Assembly: GCF_040518285.1 (NCBI RefSeq)
Contig: NZ_CP155449.1
Span: 1,798,001-1,862,000, forward strand
Reading direction: 5' to 3'
DNA: 64,000 nucleotides
From: Knoellia sp. S7-12
Lineage (GTDB): Bacteria; Actinomycetota; Actinomycetes; Actinomycetales; Dermatophilaceae
This document shows, piece after piece, positions 19,396-27,840 of the stretch. The position numbers were made by a program, and so were the translations under genes. Every line of letters starts with the position of its first letter. Within the stretch, counting starts at the first letter, position 1. Under the pieces are notes generated by a model. That model did not search any database and was not told the DNA's origin. It worked only from the letters and a program-made list of their open reading frames with translations.

Positions 19396-20129
19396 AAGCC
19401 GACCCAGGACAACAGTCCAAGCTCCTCGACCTCCAGGCCCTCGACACCCGCCTGTCGCAGATCGCCCACGCACGCAAGACCCTCCCGCAGCTCGCCGAGA
19501 TCGCCGACCTCGAGGGCAAGGCCGGGCTTCTCGACGACCAGCTCGTGCGCTCGCGCACCGAACTCAGCGACATCCAGCGCGAGGTCATCAAGGCCGACGG
19601 CGACGTGCAGCAGGTGCGCGACCGTGCCACGCGCAACCAGCAGCGTCTCGACTCCGGCGTCGGCACGGCCAAGGACCTCACCGCGATCCAGCACGAGCTC
19701 GAGTCCCTGGGCCGCCGCCAAGGTGAGCTCGAAGAGGTCGAACTCGAGGTCATGGAGCGGGCCGAAGCCGTCCAGTCCGACGTGTCCGAGCTCGAGCGGG
19801 GCCGTGCCGAACTCTCCGACCGACTCACGGAGCTGGAGTCGGCCCGCGACAAGCGTCTGGCCGAACTCGACGCCGACGCCATCGAGGTCGGGGCTCCGCG
19901 CGACGATCTGGTCCACTCGGCGGGAGTCGAACTCGTGGCCCTCTACGACAAGATCCGGGCGACGAGTGGAACGGGTGCCGCTGCGTTGCGTCAGCGCCGC
20001 TGCGGCGGCTGTCAACTTGAGCTCAACCCGGTCGCACTACGGGTGATCAAGTCCGCCGCGCAGGACGAGGTCCACCGGTGCGAGGAGTGCCGCCGGATCC
20101 TCGTGCGCACGGCGGAGTCCGGTCTCTGA
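19392..20129 (+). CDS. Coiled-coil protein with C4 zinc ribbon
   Basis: A 245-residue protein: residues 1-185 form a long antiparallel coiled coil (heptads such as LEEVELEVMERAEAVQSDV), and the C-terminus is a zinc ribbon with two CxxC pairs, RRCGGCQLEL and HRCEECRRIL. This pairing with nif3 is common in actinobacteria; a nucleic-acid role is often assumed but not shown. The GTG at 19392 overlaps the nif3 stop, and GGAGG lies 6 bases upstream of it with a GTATGCCG octamer in the spacer. Confidence 0.88.
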   Translation: MKADPGQQSKLLDLQALDTRLSQIAHARKTLPQLAEIADLEGKAGLLDDQLVRSRTELSDIQREVIKADGDVQQVRDRATRNQQRLDSGVGTAKDLTAIQHELESLGRRQGELEEVELEVMERAEAVQSDVSELERGRAELSDRLTELESARDKRLAELDADAIEVGAPRDDLVHSAGVELVALYDKIRATSGTGAAALRQRRCGGCQLELNPVALRVIKSAAQDEVHRCEECRRILVRTAESGL

Positions 20130-20159
20130 GCCACCTCTCCCCACTGGGACGGACACACC

Positions 20160-20165
20160 TAGGCT
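20160..20165 (+). promoter_or_regulatory. Putative -10 box of the rhodanese-metZ operon
   Basis: TAGGCT lies 6 bases before the ATG at 20172, with no Shine-Dalgarno sequence, so the message is probably leaderless. Confidence 0.5.
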
Positions 20166-20171
20166 GGCGGC

Positions 20172-20582
20172 ATGACCTATGCCGGTGATGTCACTCCGTC
20201 CGAGGCTTTTGCCGCGGTGACCGAGAGCGAGGATGCTGTCCTCGTCGATGTGCGCACGCGCGCAGAGTGGGCCTATGTCGGTGTCCCGCAGGTCGATTCG
20301 CATCGTGCGCCGGTGCTGGTCGAATGGCAGCACTATCCCGACGGTGCTCTCAACGACTCTTTCGTCGACGAGCTCAAGGCTGCCGGCATTGTCGAAGGAA
20401 CCCCCATCTACTTCCTCTGTCGATCGGGTGCGCGGTCGATCTCGGCGGCCGAGGCAGCCACGGCTGCGGGCCTGGGACCGGCATACAACGTTGTTGAAGG
20501 CTTTGAAGGTCCGCACGACGCTGACGGCCACCGCACGGTGGCCGGTTGGAAAGTGGCCGGTCTCCCGTGGAAGCAGGGCTGA
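20172..20582 (+). CDS. Rhodanese-domain protein beside metZ
   Basis: A 136-residue single rhodanese domain with active-site loop YFLCRSGARSI, whose Cys would carry a persulfide, and the N-terminal VLVDVRTRAEW strand. It is followed two bases later by metZ, the same pairing as Rv0390-Rv0391 in Mycobacterium tuberculosis, which suggests sulfur delivery for homocysteine synthesis; that link is inference from context. Confidence 0.9.
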   Translation: MTYAGDVTPSEAFAAVTESEDAVLVDVRTRAEWAYVGVPQVDSHRAPVLVEWQHYPDGALNDSFVDELKAAGIVEGTPIYFLCRSGARSISAAEAATAAGLGPAYNVVEGFEGPHDADGHRTVAGWKVAGLPWKQG

Positions 20583-20583
20583 C

Positions 20584-21789
20584 ATGAGTGAAGCAGCCGA
20601 CGTGGGCAGGGCATTCCGCCCCGAGACCCTCGCGGTGCGAGGAGGGTTGACCCGCAGCGGTTTCGACGAGACCAGCGAAGCCATGTTCCTCACCTCGGGC
20701 TTCGTCTATGAGTCGGCTGAGCAGGCAGAAGCCGCCTTCAAGGACGAGATCGACAAGTTCATCTACAGCCGCTACGGCAACCCGACGGTGAGCATGTTCG
20801 AGGAGCGGCTCCGCCTCCTCGAGGGTGCGGAAGCCTGTTTCGCGGCGGCATCGGGGATGGCCGCTGTGTGGGTCGCTCTCGCGGCCCTCTGCGGCAAGGG
20901 CGATCGCATCGTGTCGTCCCGGGCGCTCTTCGGCTCGTGTTTTGTCGTCATCGACGAGATCCTGCCAAGGTTCGGTGTCGAGGCGGTCTTCGTCGACGGC
21001 CCCGACCTCGCGCAGTGGGAGGAGGCCCTGTCGGTGCCGACGGCTGCGGTCTTCTTCGAGACCCCGAGCAATCCCATGCAGGAGCTCGTCGACATCGCCG
21101 AGGTGTCCCGGCTGGCCCACGCTGCCGGTGCCAAGGTCGTGGTCGACAACGTCTTCGGCACCCCAGTGTTCTCGCGCCCGCTCGAGCACGGCGCCGACAT
21201 CGTCGTCTATTCGGCGACCAAGCACATCGATGGTCAGGGCCGCGTCCTCGGCGGCGCCGTCCTCGGATCGGCGGAGTTCATCGACGGTCCCGTCAAGAAC
21301 CTCATGCGGCACACCGGTCCCGCCATGTCGCCCTTCAACGCCTGGGTGCTGGTCAAGGGTCTCGAGACGTTGTCGTTGCGCGTCGGCCAGATGTCTGCCA
21401 ACGCGCTCGCCCTCGGCCAACATCTTGAGGGTCGTGACGGCATCGTCAAGGTCATCTATCCGATGCTCGAGAGCCACCCGCAGCACGAGCTGGCTCAGCG
21501 GCAGATGAGCGGCGGCGGCACCGTGATCACCTTCGAGGTGGAGGGCGGCAAGGACGTCGCCTTCAAGGTGATGAACGCTCTCGAACTCGTCGACATCTCC
21601 AACAACCTCGGCGATGCCAAGTCGTTGGTCACCCATCCGGCGACGACGACCCACCGTCGGCTCTCCGAGGAGGCCCGCGCCGCCGTCGGCATCACCGACG
21701 GCACGATCCGGATCTCGGTCGGGCTCGAGTCGGTCGAGGACCTCATCGAGGACGTCGAGGCGGCTCTGGCTGGAGCACTCCAGGGCTGA
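20584..21789 (+). CDS. metZ: O-succinylhomoserine sulfhydrylase
   Basis: PLP enzyme that makes homocysteine from an activated homoserine ester and sulfide. The 401-residue product is a Cys/Met-metabolism PLP enzyme with Lys213 in YSATKHIDGQGRV and SRYGNPTV near the N-terminus; the HIDGQGR sequence after the Lys is typical of MetZ rather than cystathionine lyases. The start ATG at 20584 directly follows the rhodanese stop. Its own stop overlaps the next start (TGATG). The ester form used (succinyl or acetyl) cannot be read with certainty. Confidence 0.92.
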   Translation: MSEAADVGRAFRPETLAVRGGLTRSGFDETSEAMFLTSGFVYESAEQAEAAFKDEIDKFIYSRYGNPTVSMFEERLRLLEGAEACFAAASGMAAVWVALAALCGKGDRIVSSRALFGSCFVVIDEILPRFGVEAVFVDGPDLAQWEEALSVPTAAVFFETPSNPMQELVDIAEVSRLAHAAGAKVVVDNVFGTPVFSRPLEHGADIVVYSATKHIDGQGRVLGGAVLGSAEFIDGPVKNLMRHTGPAMSPFNAWVLVKGLETLSLRVGQMSANALALGQHLEGRDGIVKVIYPMLESHPQHELAQRQMSGGGTVITFEVEGGKDVAFKVMNALELVDISNNLGDAKSLVTHPATTTHRRLSEEARAAVGITDGTIRISVGLESVEDLIEDVEAALAGALQG

Positions 21790-22136
21790 TGCCGTCCTAC
21801 CGCGTCACGATTGACATCGTCGGCGTGCGCCCCGATGTCCGGCCAGAGGACGTGCTCCCGGTGGCGGAGCGCATCCTCGCCAAGACACATCTTGTCGAGG
21901 ATCGACTGCTCGACATCGCGCAGGCGGCGTCGCCGCGACCGCAGCCGCAGCTTCATCTGCGCTTTCTCGTCCCTGCCACCGAGAGGCAGTCCGAGGATAC
22001 CGAGGCCGAAGCCGTGGTGCGGGTGCTGGTGGAGGAGCTCGACGAGGTCGCGCGGTGCGGTCGCTGGGAGCTTCGCCGTGGTCCGGGCCGCCTGTGGCGG
22101 CTCATGGCCGTCGGTGGCCCCGTCAGCGAGCAGTGA
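21789..22136 (+). CDS. Hypothetical protein downstream of metZ
   Basis: A 115-residue protein I do not recognise. It begins SYRVTIDIVGVRPDVRPEDVL, then a helix-rich middle with many acidic residues, and ends in a basic stretch (RRGPGRLWRLM). The start codon overlaps the metZ stop, so it is coupled to the methionine gene. Its 3' end overlaps the convergent yaaA gene by 14 bases. The coupling and sensible codon use suggest that it is real. Confidence 0.6.
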   Translation: MPSYRVTIDIVGVRPDVRPEDVLPVAERILAKTHLVEDRLLDIAQAASPRPQPQLHLRFLVPATERQSEDTEAEAVVRVLVEELDEVARCGRWELRRGPGRLWRLMAVGGPVSEQ

Positions 22137-22869
22137 CGTCGAGGATCGACGCCTTGCCCCGTCGGCTCGGGGGAGTGAGCTCCACATCGAACGCCTCACC
22201 GACGATGGAGGCGAGCTTCTCGGGCGTGCGGGCCCGCTGTCCGCTCACGCAGAGGTGGCGGGCCACGAGGCCGCGCGTGTGCTTGGCCATGTGGCTGGCG
22301 CCCGGCACACGGATCTGCACCCAGCGATCGGCGACGTCGCCCGTGGGAGTCCACGCTGCGGCATACGTCGAGCTCCGGCAGTCCACGACCACCTCGCGCC
22401 CGGCGGCCGGGGCGAGGACGCCGTCGAGAACCGTTCGCCACGCCGCCGCAACCGGACCCAGACCGGCGAGGTTGACGTCCATGGAGAGCCGGTATGCCGT
22501 GATCCGGTCCTTGAGCCGCACCGCACCGTGGAGCGCGGAGACGATGACGACCCACTGGTTGGCCCGGCGACGCGCCGAGGCATCCATCGAGTCAAGGCCC
22601 AGGGCGTCATAGAGCACGCCGGTGTAGACCTCGGCGGCCGGCGTGCCCGGTGCCGTCTCGAGAGAGAGGTTGCGGGCGACCTCGCCGGCGAGGCCGGGGG
22701 AGACGCCGAGATCAGCTGTGGCAGTGGGAGATTCGCTCGCCAGTCGCAGGTGTGTGGCCACGGCCATGCGGGTGGGGGTCAGCTCGGGGAACGACCAGGT
22801 GCTCGGGTCCACCGGTTTGCCTCTGCGGCGGTTCGACTTGGACTCCGACGGGGGCAGGACGATGAGCAC
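22123..22869 (-). CDS. yaaA: Peroxide stress protein YaaA (DUF328 family)
   Basis: The E. coli homologue lowers free iron and limits DNA damage under hydrogen peroxide. The 248-residue product shows the family opening LIVLPPSESKSNRRRGKPV and LYDALGLDSMDASARRRAN, with SALHGAVRLKDRITAYRLSM in the middle. The start is GTG at 22869; TAGGGT on the minus strand ends 6 bases upstream, a likely -10 for a leaderless mRNA. It is divergent from the RNB gene. Confidence 0.9.
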   Translation of the reverse strand: MLIVLPPSESKSNRRRGKPVDPSTWSFPELTPTRMAVATHLRLASESPTATADLGVSPGLAGEVARNLSLETAPGTPAAEVYTGVLYDALGLDSMDASARRRANQWVVIVSALHGAVRLKDRITAYRLSMDVNLAGLGPVAAAWRTVLDGVLAPAAGREVVVDCRSSTYAAAWTPTGDVADRWVQIRVPGASHMAKHTRGLVARHLCVSGQRARTPEKLASIVGEAFDVELTPPSRRGKASILDVTAR

Positions 22870-22875
22870 GCGGTC

Positions 22876-22905
22876 ACCCTATGCGTGCCGTGCCCCTTGT
22901 AGGTT
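22876..22905. promoter_or_regulatory. Divergent leaderless promoters of yaaA and the RNB gene
   Basis: Minus strand: TAGGGT (22876-22881), 6 bases before the yaaA GTG. Plus strand: TAGGTT (22900-22905), 7 bases before the RNB-gene ATG. Neither gene has a Shine-Dalgarno sequence. Confidence 0.5.
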
Positions 22906-22912
22906 GGCTGGC

Positions 22913-24358
22913 ATGCCTCAGCGCCAGATCAGCCTCGCCCCGGCCGACGCCACGACGTCCGAGACCCTTCGAGAGACACTGCTCGCCCGGTTCGCCGCGA
23001 TCCGTGCGGAGCTCAAGGTCAGTGAGGTGTTCCCGCCGGAAGTGGAGGCCGAGGCCCAAGCCGTGGCGGGCCAACCGCTGGAGCGGCCGGAACGCGACGA
23101 GACCGCGCTGCCGTTCTTCACGATCGACCCCGCAACCTCCATGGACCTCGACCAGGCGATGCACCTCGAACGCGACGGTGATGGCTACCGGATCCGCTAT
23201 GCCATCGCCGACGTGCCGGCGTTCGTCGCAGCGGGGGGCGCCATCGACTCAGAGGCGCGTCGCCGTGGTCAGACGATCTATTGCCCCGACAAGCGAGTTC
23301 CGTTGCACCCCACCGTCGTCAGCGAGGGTGCCGCCAGCCTGCTCCCGGGAGAGGTGCGCCCGGCCTTCGTCTGGGACATGCGCCTCGATGCCGAGGGCGA
23401 GGGGACGAGCGCCGAGGTCTATCGCGCCATGGTGAAATCGGTCGAACGGTTCGACTATGTCGCCGTGCAGGAGCAGGTCGACGCGGGCACCACCGACGAG
23501 CGTTGGGTGATTCTCAAGGAGGTCGGTGAGAAGCGGATTCGTCAGGAACAGCTGCGTGGCGGAGCCAGCCTCCCGATGCCGGAGCAGGAGGTGCACCTGG
23601 GCGACGACGGCAACTTCACGCTGGAGTTCCGTCCACCGCGCACCGTCGAGGAGTGGAACGCCCAGATCTCCCTGCTCACGGGCATGGCGGCGGCAGACAT
23701 GATGCTGCACGCCGGAGTCGGCATCCTGCGCACGATGCCCGAGGCCGAACACCACGCCGTGGCACGCTTCCGGCGACAGGCCAATGCCCTGGGCGCACCC
23801 TGGCCGGCCGAGCAGGGTTATGGCGACTTCCTTCGCAGTTTGGACCGTGCCAACCCCAAGCACCTCGCCCTGATCTATGAGGCGACGGCCCTCTTCCGGG
23901 GCGCGGCCTACACACCCTTCGAAGGTGACGTTCCTGAGCAGGTCGAGCAGGCGGCGGTCGCCGACGCCTACGCCCACGTCACTGCGCCGCTGCGCCGACT
24001 TGTCGACCGCTTCGGGCTCGTCATCTGCGAAGCGATCAGCAGCGGCTCCGAGATCCCGGCCTGGGTTCGAGAGGCCCTGCCCTTGATCCCCGGGATCATG
24101 AAGGAGTCGGACCGGAGGGCGGGTGCGGCTGAGCGCATGTGCGCCGACGCGGTCGAAGCGGCAGTCCTCAGCCCGCGGGCCGGCGAGACCTTCTCGGCGG
24201 TTGTCGTCGATCGTGACGAGAAGGGCGTCGAGGTCCAGCTCCTCGACCTGCCGGTCGTCGCGAAGGCCAAGGGCAGCGGGGAGCTGGGAGCAACGATCGA
24301 CGTCCGCCTCGAGTCGGTCGACGTCTCGACAGGTCAGGTGCGATTCGTCGTCGCCTGA
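22913..24358 (+). CDS. RNase II/RNB-family exoribonuclease
   Basis: A 481-residue protein with an RNB catalytic domain over residues 45-400. The magnesium-binding acidic cluster is seen in TIDPATSMDLDQAMHLE, followed by YRIRYAIADVPAFV. Compared with RNase R it lacks recognisable cold-shock and long S1 domains, leaving only a short C-terminal beta region, so it is a compact actinobacterial type. The ATG at 22913 is chosen over longer open-frame starts because it follows a -10 box and avoids overlap with yaaA. It probably degrades RNA 3' to 5'. Confidence 0.88.
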   Translation: MPQRQISLAPADATTSETLRETLLARFAAIRAELKVSEVFPPEVEAEAQAVAGQPLERPERDETALPFFTIDPATSMDLDQAMHLERDGDGYRIRYAIADVPAFVAAGGAIDSEARRRGQTIYCPDKRVPLHPTVVSEGAASLLPGEVRPAFVWDMRLDAEGEGTSAEVYRAMVKSVERFDYVAVQEQVDAGTTDERWVILKEVGEKRIRQEQLRGGASLPMPEQEVHLGDDGNFTLEFRPPRTVEEWNAQISLLTGMAAADMMLHAGVGILRTMPEAEHHAVARFRRQANALGAPWPAEQGYGDFLRSLDRANPKHLALIYEATALFRGAAYTPFEGDVPEQVEQAAVADAYAHVTAPLRRLVDRFGLVICEAISSGSEIPAWVREALPLIPGIMKESDRRAGAAERMCADAVEAAVLSPRAGETFSAVVVDRDEKGVEVQLLDLPVVAKAKGSGELGATIDVRLESVDVSTGQVRFVVA

Positions 24359-24384
24359 CCTACCGACCAGACCCCCTCTTGTTG

Positions 24385-24426
24385 CGTCTGCGGATTCGGC
24401 GGTTCTAGCCGCCATATCCGCAGACG
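24385..24426. terminator. Hairpin terminator after the RNB gene
   Basis: Arms CGTCTGCGGAT and ATCCGCAGACG (11 bp), a small internal mismatch, then GGCGG/CCGCC and a short loop. It lies 26 bases after the stop codon and just before the rnpB promoter. No T run follows. Confidence 0.65.
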
Positions 24427-24453
24427 TTGCGCGGGAGGCAGGCGTCTCCCACG

Positions 24454-24459
24454 TATGCT
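24454..24459 (+). promoter_or_regulatory. Putative -10 box of rnpB
   Basis: TATGCT ends 7 bases before the first base of the P1 helix of RNase P RNA. Confidence 0.5.
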
Positions 24460-24466
24460 GTCCGAG

Positions 24467-24845
24467 CGGACGAGTCAGTCCGACGGTCGCGGCGTGGGCA
24501 ACCACGTCGAGGAAAGTCCGGGCTCCACAGGGCACGGTGGTGGCCAACAGCCACCCGGGGTGACCCGCGGGACAGTGCCACAGAAAACAGACCGCCCGCC
24601 GACTTCGGTCGGCAGGTAAGGGTGAAACGGTGGTGTAAGAGACCACCAGCGGCTCCGGTGACGGAGTCGGCTAGGTAAACCCCACCGGGAGCAAGCTCAG
24701 ACAGTGTGCGTTCGAGGGCGGCCCGCTCGAGCACACGGGTAGGGCGCTGGAGGCCACTGGCAACAGTGGTCGGAGATGGATGACCGTCAGCGTGACCCGG
24801 GCAACCGGCCACGTGACAGAACCCGGCTTATGACTGACTCGTCCG
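24467..24845 (+). ncRNA. rnpB: RNase P RNA, bacterial type A
   Basis: Catalytic RNA that trims tRNA 5' ends. The P1 helix is closed by CGGACGAGTCAGTC at 24467 and its complement GACTGACTCGTCCG ending at 24845. Conserved segments are visible in order: GAGGAAAGTCCGGGCTCC, CAGGGTA-like GCTAGGTAAACCCCACC, and the 3' ACAGAACCCGGCTTA. About 379 bases long, in the normal range for actinobacteria. Confidence 0.96.
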
Positions 24846-24879
24846 CCCACAAGCCGGCCACACGGCATACCGTGAAGAG

Positions 24880-25533
24880 ATGCGACTGACGCACCTCGGA
24901 CATGCCTGTCTTCTCGTCGAGATCGGTGGCGAACGCATTCTCATTGATCCCGGAACCTTCGCCCAGGGTTTCGAGGACCTGCGTGACCTGTCAGCCGTCG
25001 TCATCACCCACCAGCATCCGGACCACCTCGACCCGAAGCGGCTGCCCGCCCTGGCCGCCGCCAACCCCACGGCCCGGCTGCTCTGCGACCCGGGCAGCAT
25101 CGACGTGCTGTCCGGCCTCGGGATCGAGGGCCAGCGGCACCAGGGCGAGACGACCATCGGCTCGGTGACTCTCACCCCAGTCGGTGAGGTCCATGCCCTG
25201 ATCCACGACGACATCCCACGCATCCCCAACGTTGGCGTCGTGCTGCGTGCGAAGGGCGAGCCCAGCGTCCTCCATCCCGGTGACAGCTTGGACGGTGAGC
25301 CCGGCAACATTGACGTCGTCGCGTTCCCGCTCAACGCTCCCTGGCAGCGCAGCCGCGAGATGACAGGCTTCCTGCGCCGACTGAACCCACCTGTTGCGGT
25401 GCCCATCCACGACGGTCTGCTGGGCGATCGGGGCCGGGCTCTCTATCTCGGGCAGGCTGACTCGCTCGGGGGTGCAAACACCGAGATCCGCGACCTTGCC
25501 GCCCGCGGTGCGGTGGAGTTCTCCGGCCACTAG
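24880..25533 (+). CDS. MBL-fold (UlaG-like) metal-dependent hydrolase
   Basis: A 217-residue metallo-beta-lactamase-fold protein with RLTHLGHACLLVEIGGERIL at the start, the metal motif VVITHQHPDHLDP near residue 44, later metal ligands in LHPGDSLD and the terminal PIHDG. This is the UlaG/YtnP-like branch, with diverse substrates; the reaction cannot be named. It stands between rnpB and the iron-box gene. TACCGT lies 6 bases before the ATG, inside an octamer, and GAAGAG abuts it. Confidence 0.85.
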   Translation: MRLTHLGHACLLVEIGGERILIDPGTFAQGFEDLRDLSAVVITHQHPDHLDPKRLPALAAANPTARLLCDPGSIDVLSGLGIEGQRHQGETTIGSVTLTPVGEVHALIHDDIPRIPNVGVVLRAKGEPSVLHPGDSLDGEPGNIDVVAFPLNAPWQRSREMTGFLRRLNPPVAVPIHDGLLGDRGRALYLGQADSLGGANTEIRDLAARGAVEFSGH

Positions 25534-25589
25534 CGTCCTGCTCACGTCGGGTGCCTCGACCCGCCGGGGGTGGACGCGGTTTGGAGATG

Positions 25590-25606
25590 TAGGTAAGCCT
25601 CACCTA
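25590..25606. promoter_or_regulatory. IdeR/DtxR-type iron box
   Basis: TAGGTAAGCCTCACCTA is a near-perfect palindrome matching the IdeR/DmdR consensus TWAGGTWAGSCTWACCTWA. It overlaps TACTCT (25605-25610), the -10 box that ends 6 bases before the GTG of the 61-residue gene. Binding of iron-loaded repressor would shut that promoter. Confidence 0.8.
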
Positions 25607-25616
25607 CTCTCGTCGC

Positions 25617-25802
25617 GTGCCCAAGGTCTCCGCCAAGAAGAAGTGCTGCAAGGACAAGCCACGCTGCAAGGCGTGCCCGGTTGTCCTCATGCGGCTCTCC
25701 AAGATGGGCTATGCCGAGCAGCTGAGCACCGGCAAGAAGGCGAAGTACGACGTCGAGAAGAACATCCCCAACAAGGCGATGGTCATCGCGCGCCAGCGCT
25801 GA
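25617..25802 (+). CDS. Small Cys-rich basic protein, probably iron-regulated
   Basis: A 61-residue, Lys-rich protein with four Cys close to the N-terminus in a CC-x5-C-x2-C arrangement (positions 10, 11, 17 and 20), suggestive of metal binding, then a predicted helix (VVLMRLSKMGYAEQL). The GTG start, the -10 box and the iron box fit each other closely, which argues that it is a real gene. I do not know a named family. Under low iron it should be induced; a role in iron handling is inference. Confidence 0.75.
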   Translation: MPKVSAKKKCCKDKPRCKACPVVLMRLSKMGYAEQLSTGKKAKYDVEKNIPNKAMVIARQR

Positions 25803-25850
25803 GCCCCAACCGCTGGGCCCTCGAGCGCTCAGCGCCCGTTTGCATGGAGC

Positions 25851-26621
25851 TCAGAGCGAGTCGTGGTATTCCTGCGCGAGGTGGGCTGCGCCGATGATGC
25901 CGGCCTTGTTCTCGAGCTCCGCAGGGACGATCGGCGTGCGCAGCTTGAGCAGCGACAGGAACTCCTTGTGGTCCTTCGACACGCCGCCACCGACGACGAA
26001 GAGGTCCGGCCACAGGAGGTTCTCGAGGTGGCTGTAGTAGCGCTGGAGCCGCTGCGCCCACTCCGGGTAGGTCAGCCCTTCGTTGTCCTTGATCGAGGAG
26101 GCCGCGCGCTTCTCGGCATCGAAGCCGTCGATCTCGAGGTGGCCCAGCTCGGAGTTGGGGATGAGCTTGCCGTCGTGGATGAGCGCGGTCCCGATCCCGG
26201 TGCCGAGGGTGGTGAGGATGACCAGACCCTTCTGGCCCTTGGCCGCCCCGTAGTGCAGCTCGGCGACCCCCGCGGCGTCCGCGTCGTTGACGAGGACGAC
26301 GTCGTGGCCGAGCTTCTTCTCGAGCATCTTCTCGGCCTCGAAGTCGAGCCAGGACTTGTCGATGTTGGCTGCGGAGCGCACGACGCCCTTGGTGACGACA
26401 CCCGGGATCGTGATGCCGATGGGGGAGTCGCCGCGCACGTCGTCGAAGTGGTCGACGATCTCGCCGATGATGTCCCCGACCGCCTCGGGCGTGGACTTCG
26501 CCGGAGTGTCGATCCGCTTGCGTTTGCTCGCGAACGCGCCCTTCCCGAGGTCGACCGGTGCACCCTTGATGCCACTCCCGCCCACGTCGATACCAAGGGG
26601 CAGGCCGTTCTTCTTGCTCAT
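25851..26621 (-). CDS. ppgK: Polyphosphate glucokinase
   Basis: Phosphorylates glucose using inorganic polyphosphate (and ATP), a typical actinobacterial ROK enzyme. The 256-residue product opens with GIDVGGSGIKGAPVD, the phosphate-binding loop, followed by LVNDADAAGVAEL with the catalytic Asp, LTTLGTGIGTALI and SELGHLEIDG. The ATG at 26621 is chosen for its AAGGAG site; the upstream open frame is low-complexity Ser/Pro and non-coding in look. It follows map by 37 bases on the same strand. Confidence 0.95.
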   Translation of the reverse strand: MSKKNGLPLGIDVGGSGIKGAPVDLGKGAFASKRKRIDTPAKSTPEAVGDIIGEIVDHFDDVRGDSPIGITIPGVVTKGVVRSAANIDKSWLDFEAEKMLEKKLGHDVVLVNDADAAGVAELHYGAAKGQKGLVILTTLGTGIGTALIHDGKLIPNSELGHLEIDGFDAEKRAASSIKDNEGLTYPEWAQRLQRYYSHLENLLWPDLFVVGGGVSKDHKEFLSLLKLRTPIVPAELENKAGIIGAAHLAQEYHDSL

Positions 26622-26658
26622 GGGGACTCCTTCGTCCGTCGGTTCAGGGGAGGGTGCT

Positions 26659-27522
26659 TCAGGGGAGGGTGAGGATCTCGTTGCCGCTGTCGGTGATGAG
26701 GATGGTGTGCTCGAACTGGGCGGAACGCTTGCGGTCGGCGGTGACGACGGTCCAGTCGTCATCCCACATGTCCCACGACTCGGTGCCGAGGTTGAGCATG
26801 GGTTCGATGGTGAAGGTCATGCCCGGCTCGATGACCGTGTCATAGGACGGTGCCGCGTCGTAGTGCGGCACGACGAGCCCGGAGTGGAACGAGCGTCCGA
26901 TGCCGTGGCCGGTGAAGTCGCGCACGACGCCGTAGCCGAAGCGCTTCGCATACATCTCGATGACGCGGCCGATGATGTTGATCTGACGGCCGGGGACGGC
27001 TGCCTTGATTCCGCGCATCATCGCCTCGCGGGTGCGTTCGACGAGCAGACGGGACTCTTCGTCGACGTCACCGCAGAGGTAGGTCGCATCGGTGTCTCCG
27101 TGGACCCCACCGATGTAGGCCGTGATGTCGATGTTGACGATGTCGCCGTCCTCGAGTGGACGCGAGTCCGGTATGCCGTGGCACACGACTTCGTTGACCG
27201 ACGTGCAGAGCGACTTCGGGAAGGCGCGGTAGCCCAGCGTCGAGGGGTAGGCGCCGTGGTCGAGGAGGAACTCGTGGCCGACGCGGTCGATCTCGTCGGT
27301 GGTCACTCCAGGGGCGATGATCGTGGCAGCGGCCTCCATCGCCTGTGCCGCAACGCGACCGGCGACGCGCATCAGCTCGATCGTCTCGGCGTCCTTGACC
27401 TCGGGGGAGAGGTTCTTGTCCGGCGTCGGCTTGTCGACGTACTCAGGGCGTTCGATGGTTGCTGGGACGGCGCGCCTGCGGGAGACCTCACCGGGGGCGA
27501 CACTTCCGTACGTCATCGGCAT
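26659..27522 (-). CDS. map: Methionine aminopeptidase, type I
   Basis: Removes the initiator Met from new proteins. The 287-residue product has the type I metal ligands in [37 protein letters not shown] and AQFEHTIL, and an N-terminal extension of about 35 residues as in mycobacterial MapB. The ATG at 27522 is preceded by TAGACT 7 bases upstream on the minus strand, so the mRNA is probably leaderless. It uses a rare Ile ATA codon inside a GTATGCCG octamer (HGIPDS). Confidence 0.95.
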   Translation of the reverse strand: MPMTYGSVAPGEVSRRRAVPATIERPEYVDKPTPDKNLSPEVKDAETIELMRVAGRVAAQAMEAAATIIAPGVTTDEIDRVGHEFLLDHGAYPSTLGYRAFPKSLCTSVNEVVCHGIPDSRPLEDGDIVNIDITAYIGGVHGDTDATYLCGDVDEESRLLVERTREAMMRGIKAAVPGRQINIIGRVIEMYAKRFGYGVVRDFTGHGIGRSFHSGLVVPHYDAAPSYDTVIEPGMTFTIEPMLNLGTESWDMWDDDWTVVTADRKRSAQFEHTILITDSGNEILTLP

Positions 27523-27529
27523 ACGGTGG

Positions 27530-27535
27530 AGTCTA
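27530..27535 (-). promoter_or_regulatory. Putative -10 box of map
   Basis: TAGACT on the minus strand, 7 bases before the map ATG; the spacer carries a GTATGCCG octamer. Confidence 0.5.
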
Positions 27536-27570
27536 GGCAGAGCGCCTGCTCAGACACTCAGGAGGACACC

Positions 27571-27762
27571 GTGGCGTACTGGTACAACATCGCGAGCAAG
27601 CAGGTCGAGACCGACGAGAACCGCAGTCGCAACGACGACGTCATGGGCCCGTACGACACCGAGGACGAGGCCCGCAACGCGATCTCCAGCGCTGCCGAGA
27701 ACACCGAGAAGTGGGACGCCGAGGACAAGAAGTGGGACGGCGAAGAGGACCTCGAAGACTAG
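27571..27762 (+). CDS. Small acidic protein, SPOR-like
   Basis: A 63-residue, strongly acidic protein beginning VAYWYNIASKQVE and containing MGPYDTEDEARNAI, a pattern like the GPY motif of short SPOR-like actinobacterial proteins. It has no signal peptide. AGGAGG lies 5 bases before the GTG. It is divergent from map and ends before two tandem hairpins. Function unknown; the C-terminal third is almost only Asp, Glu, Lys and Trp. Confidence 0.75.
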   Translation: MAYWYNIASKQVETDENRSRNDDVMGPYDTEDEARNAISSAAENTEKWDAEDKKWDGEEDLED

Positions 27763-27774
27763 TCCTACTCGCAA

Positions 27775-27833
27775 CTGATTGCCCGTTCGGCGGGCGGCTC
27801 GCTGCCCTCGCACGGCGCCGAACAGGCAATCAG
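27775..27833. terminator. Hairpin with 18-base arms and one mismatch
   Basis: Arms 27775-27792 and 27816-27833 pair in 17 of 18 positions, the single C/A mismatch lying mid-stem. It follows the small acidic gene by 12 bases and faces the convergent panB gene. No T run. Confidence 0.65.
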
Positions 27834-27840
27834 ATGCGTC

